Part shown: positions 35,524 to 44,244 of the stretch, one piece after another | Layout: each line of letters begins with the position of its first letter | How positions within the stretch are numbered: position 1 is the stretch's first letter | NCBI RefSeq assembly: GCF_002304005.1 | Contig: NZ_MRCQ01000005.1 | Span: 186,001 to 250,000 of the forward strand | DNA length: 64,000 nt | DNA from: Flavobacterium sp. ACN6 | GTDB taxonomy: Bacteria; Bacteroidota; Bacteroidia; Flavobacteriales; Flavobacteriaceae | Direction: 5' to 3' | The notes under the pieces: model-generated | The model's database searches: none | What the model was told of the DNA's origin: nothing | What the model saw: the letters and a program-made list of their open reading frames with translations, nothing else | Program-made: the position numbers and the translations under genes

Positions 35524-36064
35524 GAGTATTGTATTCTGATTTAAGCAAACCGAAATAAACCGTGTTTTGCAGTCCACCGTCACCATTTCTAAATTCGTCT
35601 CTTAAAATTCCTTCTTTTTTAAAGTTATGTTTTAATGCAATTCGCTGACTTGCCAAATTTATTTCTGAGGTGCAGATAAAAACCTTATTCATCGTTAATT
35701 CATTAAAACAAAAATCAAGAGCATTCGAAACCATTTTTGATGTAATTCCTTTTCCTTGATAATCTTCGTCAATAAAATATCCCAATTCACATTTTGAAAT
35801 GCGGTAATCAATCGTTTTTACACACAAATAACCAATTAAATTATTTGTTTTGATATCTCTTGCATAAAAATAAAAACCTTCATTGTTTTTTTCTTTATCA
35901 AGACTGACTGCCAGAAAATCTGCTGCTTTTTTTAATGAATCAGAATTGGCAAGAGTTACAGGAAAAGTGTGGCCTATATGGGTTTTATTCTTGTCTACTA
36001 GGTGGTAAAATTCTTCGGGAAGAATGTTTTCAATTCGGTCGATTTTCCAATCTGTAAAACTCAT
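35513..36064 (-). CDS. GNAT acetyltransferase (RimJ/RimL-like)
   Basis: A 183-residue protein of the RimJ/RimL branch of GNAT acyltransferases. It has IKTNNLIGYLCVKTIDYRIS, the ELGYFIDEDYQGKGITSKMV acetyl-CoA loop (Q/R-x-x-G-x-G/A type: YQGKGI) and ASQRIALKHNFKKEGILRDE, a strong subgroup landmark. It should acetylate an amino group; the acceptor is unknown. It begins 2 bases after the preceding unknown gene and overlaps hemF, so it is probably co-transcribed with heme enzymes. Confidence 0.88.
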   Translation of the reverse strand: MSFTDWKIDRIENILPEEFYHLVDKNKTHIGHTFPVTLANSDSLKKAADFLAVSLDKEKNNEGFYFYARDIKTNNLIGYLCVKTIDYRISKCELGYFIDEDYQGKGITSKMVSNALDFCFNELTMNKVFICTSEINLASQRIALKHNFKKEGILRDEFRNGDGGLQNTVYFGLLKSEYNTHER

Positions 36065-36066
36065 CT

Positions 36067-36444
36067 TTATTTGTTTTTAGCCGAAGCGATTTTAGTATTG
36101 ATTCCAAATGAAAAAACTTTGCTTTCCTGTTGGATATATTGGTAAATGGCCAGTGCCTTTCCTAAAAAGTCAAATTGTTTTTCTTTAGATAAAGCGACTA
36201 AGATATCTGCAAATTGTTCTTGCTGATTCCAGTCTAAATGACATCGCTGTAAAAGAATAATTAGTTCTTCCTCAGGAATTTCAATAGTTCTTTCTAAACT
36301 TAAACCAAAACTTTTTAATTGTTCGTCTATTAGACTCGTGTCTTCTGCATTCCAAAATTTTGGTATAAAAATTAACGCATGCAAAGTTCTTAGAGTGTTC
36401 TCTATTCTAATACTTTCTTCGTCTCTAAGGCCTTTGTTTAGCAT
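36067..36444 (-). CDS. Unknown cytosolic protein, 125 residues
   Basis: A mostly helical, acidic protein without signal or membrane segment. It starts MLNKGLRDEESIRIENTLRT and has FGLSLERTIEIPEEELIILL and CHLDWNQQEQFADILVALSK. I recognise no domain. Its start is 5 bases after the end of the disrupted membrane-protein gene, and its stop is 2 bases before the acetyltransferase start, so it sits inside a tightly packed unit ending with hemF. Confidence 0.65.
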   Translation of the reverse strand: MLNKGLRDEESIRIENTLRTLHALIFIPKFWNAEDTSLIDEQLKSFGLSLERTIEIPEEELIILLQRCHLDWNQQEQFADILVALSKEKQFDFLGKALAIYQYIQQESKVFSFGINTKIASAKNK

Positions 36445-36449
36445 GATTT

Positions 36450-37143
36450 TTATCTTTTATTCGATTTAAACTTCTGACTATAGCTTGTTTTACTAAAAAT
36501 AAGTTTCTCTTCCTGAAAAGTATCACTGTTATTTCTTCCAAAACTTTTGATAGTTTTATAAATAAAATATAAAACCGGCAAAGAGTAGTATATAAAGCCC
36601 ATACATATTGGTACATATGGTTTTTCTATAAACAATCCGCTTGATTTTACAGTGTCAAAACTTAGATTTTTCTAAAAATTCTTCTGTTAATCCAAATTTG
36701 GGAATTATACTATTTCCAAAACAAACTGCAAAAATCAAAAAGAAGTATAACATTGCTTTAGCAACAGATTTTCCTATTTGCATTGCACGCACTTCCATAC
36801 TGACATCAGAAAAAGCAAATCGCATGCGGTTTAAGACCGTTAGCAAATAAATATATAAAATGTTGGTATTAATGACAGAATGATGAAAAGCCACTGCAAA
36901 CAATCCATACATGGGAAAAAACACAAAAAGCGACAATTTTTTAGGCATAACCGCCATAAAAACTCCTGAATGCACCATGATAAATTCGAAAGCCATTAGA
37001 ATAGCCAAATCATTTATAAGACTTAGCGGATGTTGTTCCGGATGCAGCCAAACCATTAAAAATACCGTCGCATAATACGCTTGAAATGCATATTCTACAA
37101 AAGAAAATGGCGAGTTTCTAGTGAAGTTTAGGTTTGCGAACAT
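36450..37143 (-). pseudogene. Multi-pass membrane protein gene interrupted by a single-base frameshift
   Basis: The frame from 37143 encodes MFANLNFTRNSPFSFVEYAF and several hydrophobic helices (about 20-37, 45-65, 70-90, 95-110, 128-148), and stops at 36655 after EEFLEKSKF. In another frame the sequence immediately continues DTVKSSGLFIEKPYVPICMG, with a further helix IYYSLPVLYFIYKTI, and ends SNKR-stop at 36450, only 5 bases before the next gene. Removing one base from the four-base homopolymer at 36657-36660 would give one 230-residue protein. No family is recognised. A true mutation, a sequencing slip or a phase-variable tract are all possible. Confidence 0.65.
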
Positions 37144-37147
37144 CTAA

Positions 37148-37221
37148 GGTTTTTTTAGTTTTCAGTCTCAGTCGCAATTTTCAGCTTAAAAGTAGACTGA
37201 AAACTGCGACTGAAAACCGAA
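37148..37221. repeat. Imperfect hairpin repeat between hemE and the membrane-protein gene
   Basis: Built from the word TTTTCAGTC and its complement: GTTTTCAGTCTCAGTCGCA at the left and TGCGACTGAAAAC at the right, with CTGAAAAC inside. It can fold into one or more alternative stems. Confidence 0.55.
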
Positions 37222-37229
37222 TACTCTAT

Positions 37230-38255
37230 TTAGTTCCCATATTCCTTAACCGCGTCAATAAACGCTTTTGCGTGATCTACAGGGATATTTGGTAAAATTC
37301 CGTGACCTAAATTTACAACATATTTATCTTTTCCGAATTCATCGATCATTTCGTGAACCATTTTTTTGATGGTAGGAATTGGAGAAAGCAATCTTGACGG
37401 ATCGAAATTTCCTTGTAAAGTAATGTTTCCACCAGATAAATAACGCGCATTTCTAGCCGAACAAGTCCAGTCTACTCCGAGCGCCGAAGCTCTACTTTTA
37501 CCCATTTCGCCAAGAGCAAACCAACACCCTTTTCCGAAAACAATAACCGGAGCATGATCAGCCAAAGCCTCAACGATCTGGTTGATATATTTCCATGAAA
37601 ATTCCTGATAATCAACCGGAGAAAGCATTCCTCCCCAAGAATCAAAAATCTGAACGGCATCAACACCCGCTTTTACTTTTTCTTTTAAGTATAAAATAGT
37701 TGTATCTGTAATTTTTTGTAATAATGTATGTGCCGCTGCAGGGTTTGAGAATGCGAAACCTTTTGCAGTATCAAAACTTTTCGAACCTTTTCCTTCAACA
37801 GCATAACAGAAAATTGTCCAAGGAGAACCAGCGAAACCAATTAATGGCACTTCGTCGTTCAGCATTTCTTTAGTCAATTTAATGGCATCCATTACATAAC
37901 CTAAAGTTTCCTGAATGTCTGGAACAAAAACTCTGTGAACATCTGCCATTGAACGAATTGGATTTGGTACAAACGGACCGAAATTTTCTTTCATCAAAAC
38001 TTCGATTCCCATTGCTTGAGGCACAACCAAAATATCTGAGAATAAAATAGCTGCATCCGGCGCAATTCTACGAATGGGCTGTACTGTGATTTCTGCGGCT
38101 AATTCTGGAGTCTGACAACGTGTGAAGAAATCATATTTATCACGCAAAGCGATAAATTCTGGCAAATATCTTCCAGCTTGACGCATCATCCATACTGGCG
38201 GACGTTGAACAGTTTCTCCTTTTAATGCTTTTAAAAATAGGTCGTTTTTTAACAT
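37230..38255 (-). CDS. hemE: Uroporphyrinogen decarboxylase
   Basis: A 341-residue cytosolic enzyme of normal length. The N-terminal signature [20 protein letters not shown] and the second signature [19 protein letters not shown] are both present, as is the active-site Asp region [14 protein letters not shown]. The C-terminus has [20 protein letters not shown]. It decarboxylates uroporphyrinogen III four times to coproporphyrinogen III, feeding HemF. It is the last of hemC-hemD-hemE on the strand, 123 bases after hemD, the gap being filled by a repeat. Confidence 0.97.
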   Translation of the reverse strand: MLKNDLFLKALKGETVQRPPVWMMRQAGRYLPEFIALRDKYDFFTRCQTPELAAEITVQPIRRIAPDAAILFSDILVVPQAMGIEVLMKENFGPFVPNPIRSMADVHRVFVPDIQETLGYVMDAIKLTKEMLNDEVPLIGFAGSPWTIFCYAVEGKGSKSFDTAKGFAFSNPAAAHTLLQKITDTTILYLKEKVKAGVDAVQIFDSWGGMLSPVDYQEFSWKYINQIVEALADHAPVIVFGKGCWFALGEMGKSRASALGVDWTCSARNARYLSGGNITLQGNFDPSRLLSPIPTIKKMVHEMIDEFGKDKYVVNLGHGILPNIPVDHAKAFIDAVKEYGN

Positions 38256-38265
38256 TTTTTTTATT

Positions 38266-38375
38266 GCTTTAGGCTTTAAGCTTTAGGCTTTAAGCGTTGT
38301 TTTCTGTTTTATTATTTGCTTACGGCTTAAAGCCTAAAGCGTATTGCTATATAAATTTTTGTGCTTATGGCCTAA
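38266..38375. repeat. Hairpin-forming repeat between hemD and hemE
   Basis: Contains two tandem copies of TTTAGGCTTTAAGC after GC (38266-38295), then the complementary GGCTTAAAGCCTAAAGC (38324-38340), then a degenerate GGCCTAAGGCTTAAAGC. The first 30 bases are the exact reverse complement of 43105-43134, upstream of hemH. Confidence 0.85.
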
Positions 38376-38378
38376 GGC

Positions 38379-39053
38379 TTAAAGCTTATTGCTGTATTCA
38401 GCAATTACATCTTCGATTACGTCTTCAACCGTTGGCTGATCTGCAATGATGATGTTTTTTGTAATTTTATGTAAAGCTTCGGCAGTGGTTTCTCCAATAC
38501 AAAAGCACTTTTCTTTCTTAATTGTGTTGTCTTTCAGATAACTTTCAACTCCCGAAGGACTAAAAAATAAGATCCCGTCAACGGCAGTTTTTATTTTCTG
38601 TGGCGTTAATGAAGTATCATAAACCTGAATTTCATTAAATTTCACATCAGCATCTTTTAGAGCTTGTGGTAAAGTTTCTCTACGAAGGTTTCCGCTAAAA
38701 AAAGTATAGCTTTCAGTACGGTAAATCAAAGTGATGATTTCGGCTAAATCAGCTGCGTAACCGGTATACGCCACAACATTGAATCCGCTTTCTGATAAAA
38801 GAATTTTGGTTTTTAAGCCAACACAAAATACATTTTTACTTTTCAGTGCTTCAGATTTTGGATCAGCTAAAATACTGTGAACCGCATTCTGACTCGTGAA
38901 AATCAGATTTTCGTTGAGGTCTTTTAGTTCGAAAGGTTTATTTTGAGTTTGAATGAAATCGGATTCGATTACATCAATATGAGCATTTACTAATGCTTGT
39001 TTTTGCTCGCTGGAAAGCTTTTTAGTAGATAATATCTGAATTGATTTCGCCAT
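38379..39053 (-). CDS. hemD: Uroporphyrinogen-III synthase
   Basis: A 224-residue protein of the poorly conserved HemD family. The best landmarks are LIFTSQNAVHSILAD near residue 50, FCVGLKTKILLSESGFNVVA, ILFFSPSGVESYLKDN and CFCIGETTAEAL. It inverts ring D and cyclises hydroxymethylbilane. It shares one base with hemC (stop/start overlap at 39053), indicating translational coupling with the enzyme that makes its unstable substrate. Confidence 0.93.
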   Translation of the reverse strand: MAKSIQILSTKKLSSEQKQALVNAHIDVIESDFIQTQNKPFELKDLNENLIFTSQNAVHSILADPKSEALKSKNVFCVGLKTKILLSESGFNVVAYTGYAADLAEIITLIYRTESYTFFSGNLRRETLPQALKDADVKFNEIQVYDTSLTPQKIKTAVDGILFFSPSGVESYLKDNTIKKEKCFCIGETTAEALHKITKNIIIADQPTVEDVIEDVIAEYSNKL

Positions 39054-39976
39054 TATTTTTTCAGGGATTCTTTAATTTGCTGCATTAATTGGGTTCCTCC
39101 ATTATTCAAAATCTCCTGTGCCGAATGAAAACCGAGTTTCTTCCACTCTGAAATATCAACCGTTTTGTCGATTTCCAATTTTTGTTTTCCATCAATAGAA
39201 AGTAAAACACCTTGAAAATGCAATGTATCTTCTTCTTCGTTATAAGTTACCAAAGACCCAATTGGTGCGGTACAGCCACCTTCAAGCGTTCTTAAAAACT
39301 GACGTTCAATATAGGTACAGATTTCAGTTTCAATATCATTTAACTGCGAAAGTGCATCAAGTGTATAATTGTCATTTTCCATTGCCACAACAAGCATTGC
39401 TCCTTGTGCCGGCGCGGGAATCATCCAGTCTAGATTGATGTAATTTTCAGGTTTTAAGTTGATTCGTTCCAAACCTGCAGCTGCAAAAACAGCTCCGTCC
39501 CAGTTATTGTCTTGCAGTTTTTGCATACGCGTATTCACGTTCCCGCGTAAATCAACTACAGTATGATTTGGGTATTTGTTAAACCATTGTGCCTGACGGC
39601 GTAAACTTCCAGTTGCAATTGTACTTGGATTTGCGAAATCGGGATTTCCCTTATGAACTAAAATGTCCAAAACATTGGCTCTTGGCAAAACAGCAGCTTG
39701 AACAATTCCTTTTGGCAAAGCCGTTGGAACATCTTTCATGGAATGTACTGCGATATCAATATCACCATTAATCATAGCGATGTCCAGCGTTTTTGTAAAA
39801 ATCCCAGTAATTCCTAATTCATAAAGAGGTTTATCCAGAATAATATCGCCCTGAGATTTAACCGCAACAATTGAGGTTTTATAGCCTAAGTCGTTTAGTT
39901 TTTTCTCGACAGTATGTGCCTGCCAAAGTGCCAATTCGCTATCGCGAGTTCCAATTCTGATTGTTTTTTCCGCCAT
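39053..39976 (-). CDS. hemC: Hydroxymethylbilane synthase (porphobilinogen deaminase)
   Basis: The ATG at 39976 gives 307 residues starting MAEKTIRIGTRDSELALWQA; a longer frame to 39994 adds six residues without similarity to the family. Motifs are IAVHSMKDVPTALP, TGSLRRQAQ, LRGNVNTRMQKL and the dipyrromethane cofactor Cys in LEGGCTAPIGSLV. It polymerises four porphobilinogens into hydroxymethylbilane. It overlaps hemD by one base and follows hemA by about 120 bases. Confidence 0.96.
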   Translation of the reverse strand: MAEKTIRIGTRDSELALWQAHTVEKKLNDLGYKTSIVAVKSQGDIILDKPLYELGITGIFTKTLDIAMINGDIDIAVHSMKDVPTALPKGIVQAAVLPRANVLDILVHKGNPDFANPSTIATGSLRRQAQWFNKYPNHTVVDLRGNVNTRMQKLQDNNWDGAVFAAAGLERINLKPENYINLDWMIPAPAQGAMLVVAMENDNYTLDALSQLNDIETEICTYIERQFLRTLEGGCTAPIGSLVTYNEEEDTLHFQGVLLSIDGKQKLEIDKTVDISEWKKLGFHSAQEILNNGGTQLMQQIKESLKK

Positions 39977-40095
39977 TTTGTTGAATTTCACCATATAAGT
40001 TATGTAAGATAATTTAAGTAGTTTGGATTAAAAAACAAGTAGTCGTTTGCTATTAAATGAACTTATATAACTTATAGGGTGGAAAATTTATGTTT

Positions 40096-41346
40096 TTAAG
40101 ATGCTTTTATTTTGAAGACTTTTTCGATCCATTCGATGCTTTCATCCACCATGGTGTCGTCGTCTTTTAAATGATTTGCGAAATGAGTAGTGATTTTTTG
40201 AATGATTCTGTTACTGATGATTTCCGCTTGTGCCTCATTAAAATCAGCAATTTTTCTGCTTTGAAAATCTAATTCAGAAACTTTAATTGCATTCAATTTG
40301 TCTTTTAAAGCATTGATGGTTGGCGCAAATTTTCGCCCTTTCATCCAAACAACAAATTCTTCTTTGATTTCTTCGATAATAGCTTCCGCTGCCGGAATGT
40401 GTAATTTTCTGTTTTCCAAAGTTTCATCTGTCAATTGAGACAAATAATCCATGTGAATTAAAGTCACACCTTCTAATTCCTCCACATTTTCATGAACGTT
40501 TTTCGGAATAGATAAATCTAAAATCAACAAAGGTTTTTTCAGATTCAAAATCGCTTTGTCAACTGTTGGGTTTTGCGCGCCTGTTGCTACAACCACAACA
40601 TCAGCTTTTTGAAGTTCTAAGTGTAATTCAGAATAATCTTTAACAATCAGGTTTAGTTTTCCAGCCAATTTCTCGGCTTTATCTTTAGTTCTGTTGATTA
40701 AAGTAATATGTTCATTTTTAGTATGTTTTACTAAATTTTCGCACGTATTTCTACCTATTTTTCCAGTTCCAAAAAGCAAAATATTTTTGTTACTGATATC
40801 TTCTACATTTTTAAGAATGTATTGTACCGATGCAAAAGAAACAGAAGTTGCACCAGAACTAATCTCAGTTTCATTTTTAATTCTTTTGCTCGCCTGAATT
40901 ACAGCATTTACCAATCTTTCCATAAAAGTATTGGCCAATCCCATTGATTTAGAATGCGAAAAAGATGTTTTGATTTGAGATATAATTTCGAAGTCACCCA
41001 AGATCTGACTATCTAAACCAGTTCCTACGCGAAACAAATGATTGATAGCTTCTTGGTTTTTGTAAACGAAACCAACTTTTTGAAAAGCGTCAACAGAACC
41101 ATTGCTGTTATCGCAGATCAATTTTATTAATTGAAATGGATGTTCTGCAAAACCGTAAATCTCGGTTCTGTTGCAGGTTGAAGTGACAATTAAACTTTCT
41201 ATTCCATCGTTTTTAGCTTGTTCCAGCAAACGCGTTTTAGCAATTGCATCCAAACTAAATTGACCTCTGACCTCAGCATCAGCTTTTTTATAACTCAGAC
41301 CAACTGAGTAAAAATAAAGGTGTTTCGGTACGTTATTGTTTTCCAT
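40096..41346 (-). CDS. hemA: Glutamyl-tRNA reductase
   Basis: The start at 41346 gives 416 residues beginning MENNNVPKHLYFYSVGLSYK; an upstream in-frame ATG at 41451 would add a 35-residue extension with no family match. The catalytic Cys lies in VTSTCNRTEIYGFAEHP, the second signature is RVGTGLDSQILGDFEIISQI, and the NADPH fold has FGTGKIGRNTCENL. The C-terminal dimerisation helix is at about 330-415. It reduces glutamyl-tRNA to glutamate-1-semialdehyde, the first committed step of heme synthesis. The next enzyme, HemL, is not in this window. Confidence 0.96.
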   Translation of the reverse strand: MENNNVPKHLYFYSVGLSYKKADAEVRGQFSLDAIAKTRLLEQAKNDGIESLIVTSTCNRTEIYGFAEHPFQLIKLICDNSNGSVDAFQKVGFVYKNQEAINHLFRVGTGLDSQILGDFEIISQIKTSFSHSKSMGLANTFMERLVNAVIQASKRIKNETEISSGATSVSFASVQYILKNVEDISNKNILLFGTGKIGRNTCENLVKHTKNEHITLINRTKDKAEKLAGKLNLIVKDYSELHLELQKADVVVVATGAQNPTVDKAILNLKKPLLILDLSIPKNVHENVEELEGVTLIHMDYLSQLTDETLENRKLHIPAAEAIIEEIKEEFVVWMKGRKFAPTINALKDKLNAIKVSELDFQSRKIADFNEAQAEIISNRIIQKITTHFANHLKDDDTMVDESIEWIEKVFKIKAS

Positions 41347-41472
41347 AAATTCACTTTCATAAAAGTGCAACAAAATTATTACTATACTATTGATAAAAGT
41401 AACGCTGAAAGTACTTTTTGTATCGCTGCATGTTTTTTTGATTCTAAACATCTGTTTTTATGCAAAAAGGAG

Positions 41473-41480
41473 TACTTTTG
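41473..41480 (+). promoter_or_regulatory. Candidate -7 box for the AraC-type gene
   Basis: TACTTTTG matches TAnnTTTG. A TCTG at 41451-41454, 18 bases upstream, partly resembles the -33 TTTG. The box lies 93 bases before the ATG, so a long leader containing the palindrome at 41511 would result. Confidence 0.35.
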
Positions 41481-41510
41481 TAGCAAAATCAAGTCGTTGG
41501 AAACAATTTG

Positions 41511-41527
41511 TTTAGAGTCATTCTAAA
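41511..41527. promoter_or_regulatory. Palindrome TTTAGA-N5-TCTAAA, candidate operator
   Basis: TTTAGAGTCATTCTAAA is a perfect 6-5-6 inverted repeat 46 bases before the AraC-type gene. Its half-site resembles that of the palindrome upstream of the Nramp gene (50944-50959). The protein that binds is unknown. Confidence 0.45.
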
Positions 41528-41573
41528 TAACATTTTGCAATTGTTCTGATTTTTGTTTTAAAAAAATATCGCT

Positions 41574-42446
41574 ATGAGTTCTCAAGAAGTTATAAAAATT
41601 GAAGACGACTTTACGCTGATCCGTTTTCAAAACGATGGTTCTGAGCCTTTTTATGCACAGCACGAAATAGGTACTGGCCTGATACAGTTTCACTTCGGAA
41701 TAAAAGGCAATGCTAAATTTTTATTCAATCAAGGTGCTTACGCCTTAGATTTGAAGGAAGAAAAATCGCTGCTTTTGTATAATCCGCAGAAAGAATTACC
41801 GCTGAATTTAGAATTGGCTCCAAACTCTTGGGTGATTTCTGTAATTGTCTCCATCAAAAAATTTCACGCGTTATTTTCTGCAGAAGCAGATTATATTACT
41901 TTTTTAAGTCCTGATAATAAGGATAAGAAGTATTATAACGAAGGAAATATTAGTCCGTCAATGGCAATTGTTTTGAGTCAGTTATTTCATTATAACCTTC
42001 ATCCATCTATAAAAAATCTTTATTATAAAGGAAAAGGATACGAATTATTGAGTTTGTATTTTAATAGAACAGAAGATCCAAATGCAGAACAATGTCCGTT
42101 TTTGATAGATGAAGATAACGTTCTAAAAATTCGAAGAGCCAAAGAAATCATCATCGCCAATATGGCCGAACCTCCGGGATTGCAAGAATTAGCAGATGAA
42201 ATTGGTTTGAATTTGAAAAAACTTAAAATGGGTTTCAAACAAATTTACGGCGATACGGTTTATGGTTTCCTTTTCGATTACAAAATGGATTTCGCCAGAA
42301 AACTTTTAGACAGCGGTTCTTATAATGTAAATGAAGTGGGACTTAAAATTGGCTACAGCACCGGAAGTCACTTTATAGCGGCTTTCAAGAAAAAGTTTGC
42401 CACAACTCCAAAAAAGTATTTGATGTCGATTAATGCGAATGTTTAA
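41574..42446 (+). CDS. AraC family transcriptional regulator
   Basis: A 290-residue protein with an N-terminal cupin-like sensing domain (about 1-165, with GTGLIQFHFGIKGNAKFLFN) and two C-terminal helix-turn-helix motifs (about 195-288). These are LQELADEIGLNLKKLKMGFK, FLFDYKMDFARKLLDSG and VGLKIGYSTGSHFIAAFKKK followed by FATTPKKYL. It is divergent from hemA and one base overlaps the downstream lipoprotein gene. Position suggests control of heme genes or response to iron, as in other AraC-type heme/siderophore regulators; that is inference. Confidence 0.9.
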   Translation: MSSQEVIKIEDDFTLIRFQNDGSEPFYAQHEIGTGLIQFHFGIKGNAKFLFNQGAYALDLKEEKSLLLYNPQKELPLNLELAPNSWVISVIVSIKKFHALFSAEADYITFLSPDNKDKKYYNEGNISPSMAIVLSQLFHYNLHPSIKNLYYKGKGYELLSLYFNRTEDPNAEQCPFLIDEDNVLKIRRAKEIIIANMAEPPGLQELADEIGLNLKKLKMGFKQIYGDTVYGFLFDYKMDFARKLLDSGSYNVNEVGLKIGYSTGSHFIAAFKKKFATTPKKYLMSINANV

Positions 42447-42988
42447 TGATTAAAAGGTATTCAATAGTTTTGTTGCTTTTCCTAATACTGTCTTGCAAAT
42501 CAAAAGAAGAAAAAATGTTTTTTGATTTTGACAGTGTTGAATATTTTTCATTGAATAAAAGTAAAGAAGAAGAAATAGTCAAGAACAATAGAAAAGGTAT
42601 TAAAGATTCTATTTTAAATAATATCCTTTATTCTGAATTTCCAGATAAATTAGATAATAATGTTTTTTATAAAACTATTGGGGCTAGTGGATTTTCTAAG
42701 TTTAAATTATCTCAAGAAGACGTTGAGTATTTAAGAAGTGATATTCTTTTAGAAAAGTTTTCTTTAAAGATATTTGAAGCAGTGAAAGGCTGTGCGCCGG
42801 AATATAGAGATATTTTGGTTTTTAAGAAAAATAATGAAATTTCTGGTTTAGCTAAAATTTGTCTTTCATGCGGAGAGTTTTATTTTATCAGTTCTAAAAA
42901 AGGAATTCAAACAGAAAATTTTGGAACAAAACAAGATTATGAATCGTTAGCAAAATTATTTAATACATATAAGCAAGTTCGAAATTGA
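42446..42988 (+). CDS. Small lipoprotein of unknown function
   Basis: A 180-residue protein with a lipobox (LILSCKSK, Cys about 17). No domain is recognised. A Cys pair late in the sequence (AKICLSCGEFYFI) together with VKGCAPEYRDILVF gives three mature cysteines. It overlaps the AraC-type gene by one base, so the two are co-translated. Lower GC and an Asn/Lys-rich composition compared with the flanking hem genes suggest rapid evolution or later arrival. Confidence 0.6.
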   Translation: MIKRYSIVLLLFLILSCKSKEEKMFFDFDSVEYFSLNKSKEEEIVKNNRKGIKDSILNNILYSEFPDKLDNNVFYKTIGASGFSKFKLSQEDVEYLRSDILLEKFSLKIFEAVKGCAPEYRDILVFKKNNEISGLAKICLSCGEFYFISSKKGIQTENFGTKQDYESLAKLFNTYKQVRN

Positions 42989-43104
42989 AGATGTTTAAAT
43001 ACATCAATTTTTTAAATAAGGATATAACCAAAAAGTAATAATTATCATATTTCTAAAAAGTTACAAGTAATACTTTTGACGAAATTTTTAAAAACAAATT
43101 AAAT

Positions 43105-43134
43105 GCTTAAAGCCTAAAGCTTAAAGCCTAAAGC
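43105..43134. repeat. Tandem 14-bp repeat upstream of hemH
   Basis: Two copies of GCTTAAAGCCTAAA followed by GC. The 30 bases are the exact reverse complement of 38266-38295 between hemD and hemE. It ends 9 bases before the hemH start. Confidence 0.9.
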
Positions 43135-43143
43135 AAAGAATAA

Positions 43144-44157
43144 ATGAAAGGCGTATTATTAGTAAATCTAGGATCTCCAGAAAGTCCAACACCAAAAGAT
43201 GTTAAACCTTATTTAGATGAATTTTTAATGGATAAATACGTGATCGACGTTCCGTATTTATTGAGAGCATTACTGGTTCGCGGTATTATTTTAAGAAAAA
43301 GACCAGAGGAATCTGCACACGCTTACGCGAAAATTTGGTGGGATGAAGGCTCTCCGCTTGTAGTTCTTTCAGAAAGAATGCAGAAAAAAGTGCAGCCTTT
43401 GGTAAATGTTCCGGTTGCATTAGCAATGCGTTATGGAAGTATGACCATCGAAAAAGGACTTCAGGAATTACACGATAAAGGGGTTACAGAAGTAATGCTT
43501 TTCCCATTATATCCGCAATATGCAATGGCTTCGACTTTGACAATCTTAGTTAAAGCAGAAGAAATCCGTAAAAAGAAATTTCCACAAATGACTTTTACAG
43601 ATGTTCCGGCGTTTTACAACAAACCAGATTACATTAAGAATCTAGCAGATTCGATTCAAAAACACTTAGTTGGGTTCGATTACGATCATTTATTGTTTTC
43701 GTATCACGGAATTCCAGAACGTCACATTCGCAAGACCGATGTAACAAAATCACATTGCAAAATTGACGGTTCTTGTTGTAACACACCTTCAGCGGCGCAT
43801 GATTTCTGTTACCGTCACCAATGTTATGAAACAACAAAACAAGTCATTAAATTATTAGGACTTCCAGAAGATAAATACAGTTTGACTTTTCAATCGCGTT
43901 TAGCGGGAGACAAATGGTTAGAACCTTATACAGATGTTGAAATTGACAACATGCCGGCAAAAGGAATCAAAAAATTAGCAGTTGTAACACCAGCTTTCGT
44001 TTCGGATTGTTTAGAAACTTTAGAGGAAATCGCCATGCGCGCCAAAGAAGATTTTGAAGCAAACGGAGGAGAAGAATTTTTAGCGATTCCATGTTTAAAT
44101 GATGATGACGAATGGTGTCAGACAGTGAGTAATTGGATAAACGATTGGGCTAAATAG
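43144..44157 (+). CDS. hemH: Ferrochelatase
   Basis: A 337-residue enzyme that inserts Fe2+ into protoporphyrin IX. It begins MKGVLLVNLGSPESPTPKDV. The catalytic His lies in LLFSYHGIPERHIRKTDVTK, preceded by MLFPLYPQYAMASTLT. Three Cys in HCKIDGSCCNTPSAAHDFCY resemble the region of cluster-binding or Cys-rich ferrochelatases. The C-terminus has SRLAGDKWLEPYTDVEI and VTPAFVSDCLETLEEI. It is followed by hemJ 87 bases downstream, on the opposite strand from hemA-hemE. Confidence 0.96.
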   Translation: MKGVLLVNLGSPESPTPKDVKPYLDEFLMDKYVIDVPYLLRALLVRGIILRKRPEESAHAYAKIWWDEGSPLVVLSERMQKKVQPLVNVPVALAMRYGSMTIEKGLQELHDKGVTEVMLFPLYPQYAMASTLTILVKAEEIRKKKFPQMTFTDVPAFYNKPDYIKNLADSIQKHLVGFDYDHLLFSYHGIPERHIRKTDVTKSHCKIDGSCCNTPSAAHDFCYRHQCYETTKQVIKLLGLPEDKYSLTFQSRLAGDKWLEPYTDVEIDNMPAKGIKKLAVVTPAFVSDCLETLEEIAMRAKEDFEANGGEEFLAIPCLNDDDEWCQTVSNWINDWAK

Positions 44158-44244
44158 AAAATAGAGGCAAGAGTAAAGAAGAAAGATTGTTGTGTGAAAA
44201 TCAACTTTAAGAAAACCTGAAACCTGAAACTTGAAACAAAAAGA

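Noticed and set aside
36425..36616. 63-codon reverse frame starting MYQYVWALYTTLCRF
   Set aside because: It overlaps the better supported continuation of the membrane protein in another frame and runs into the next gene.
41346..41451. Longer N-terminus for glutamyl-tRNA reductase
   Set aside because: The 35 extra residues lack similarity to the family, and MENNNVPKHLYFYSVGLSYK is the expected start.
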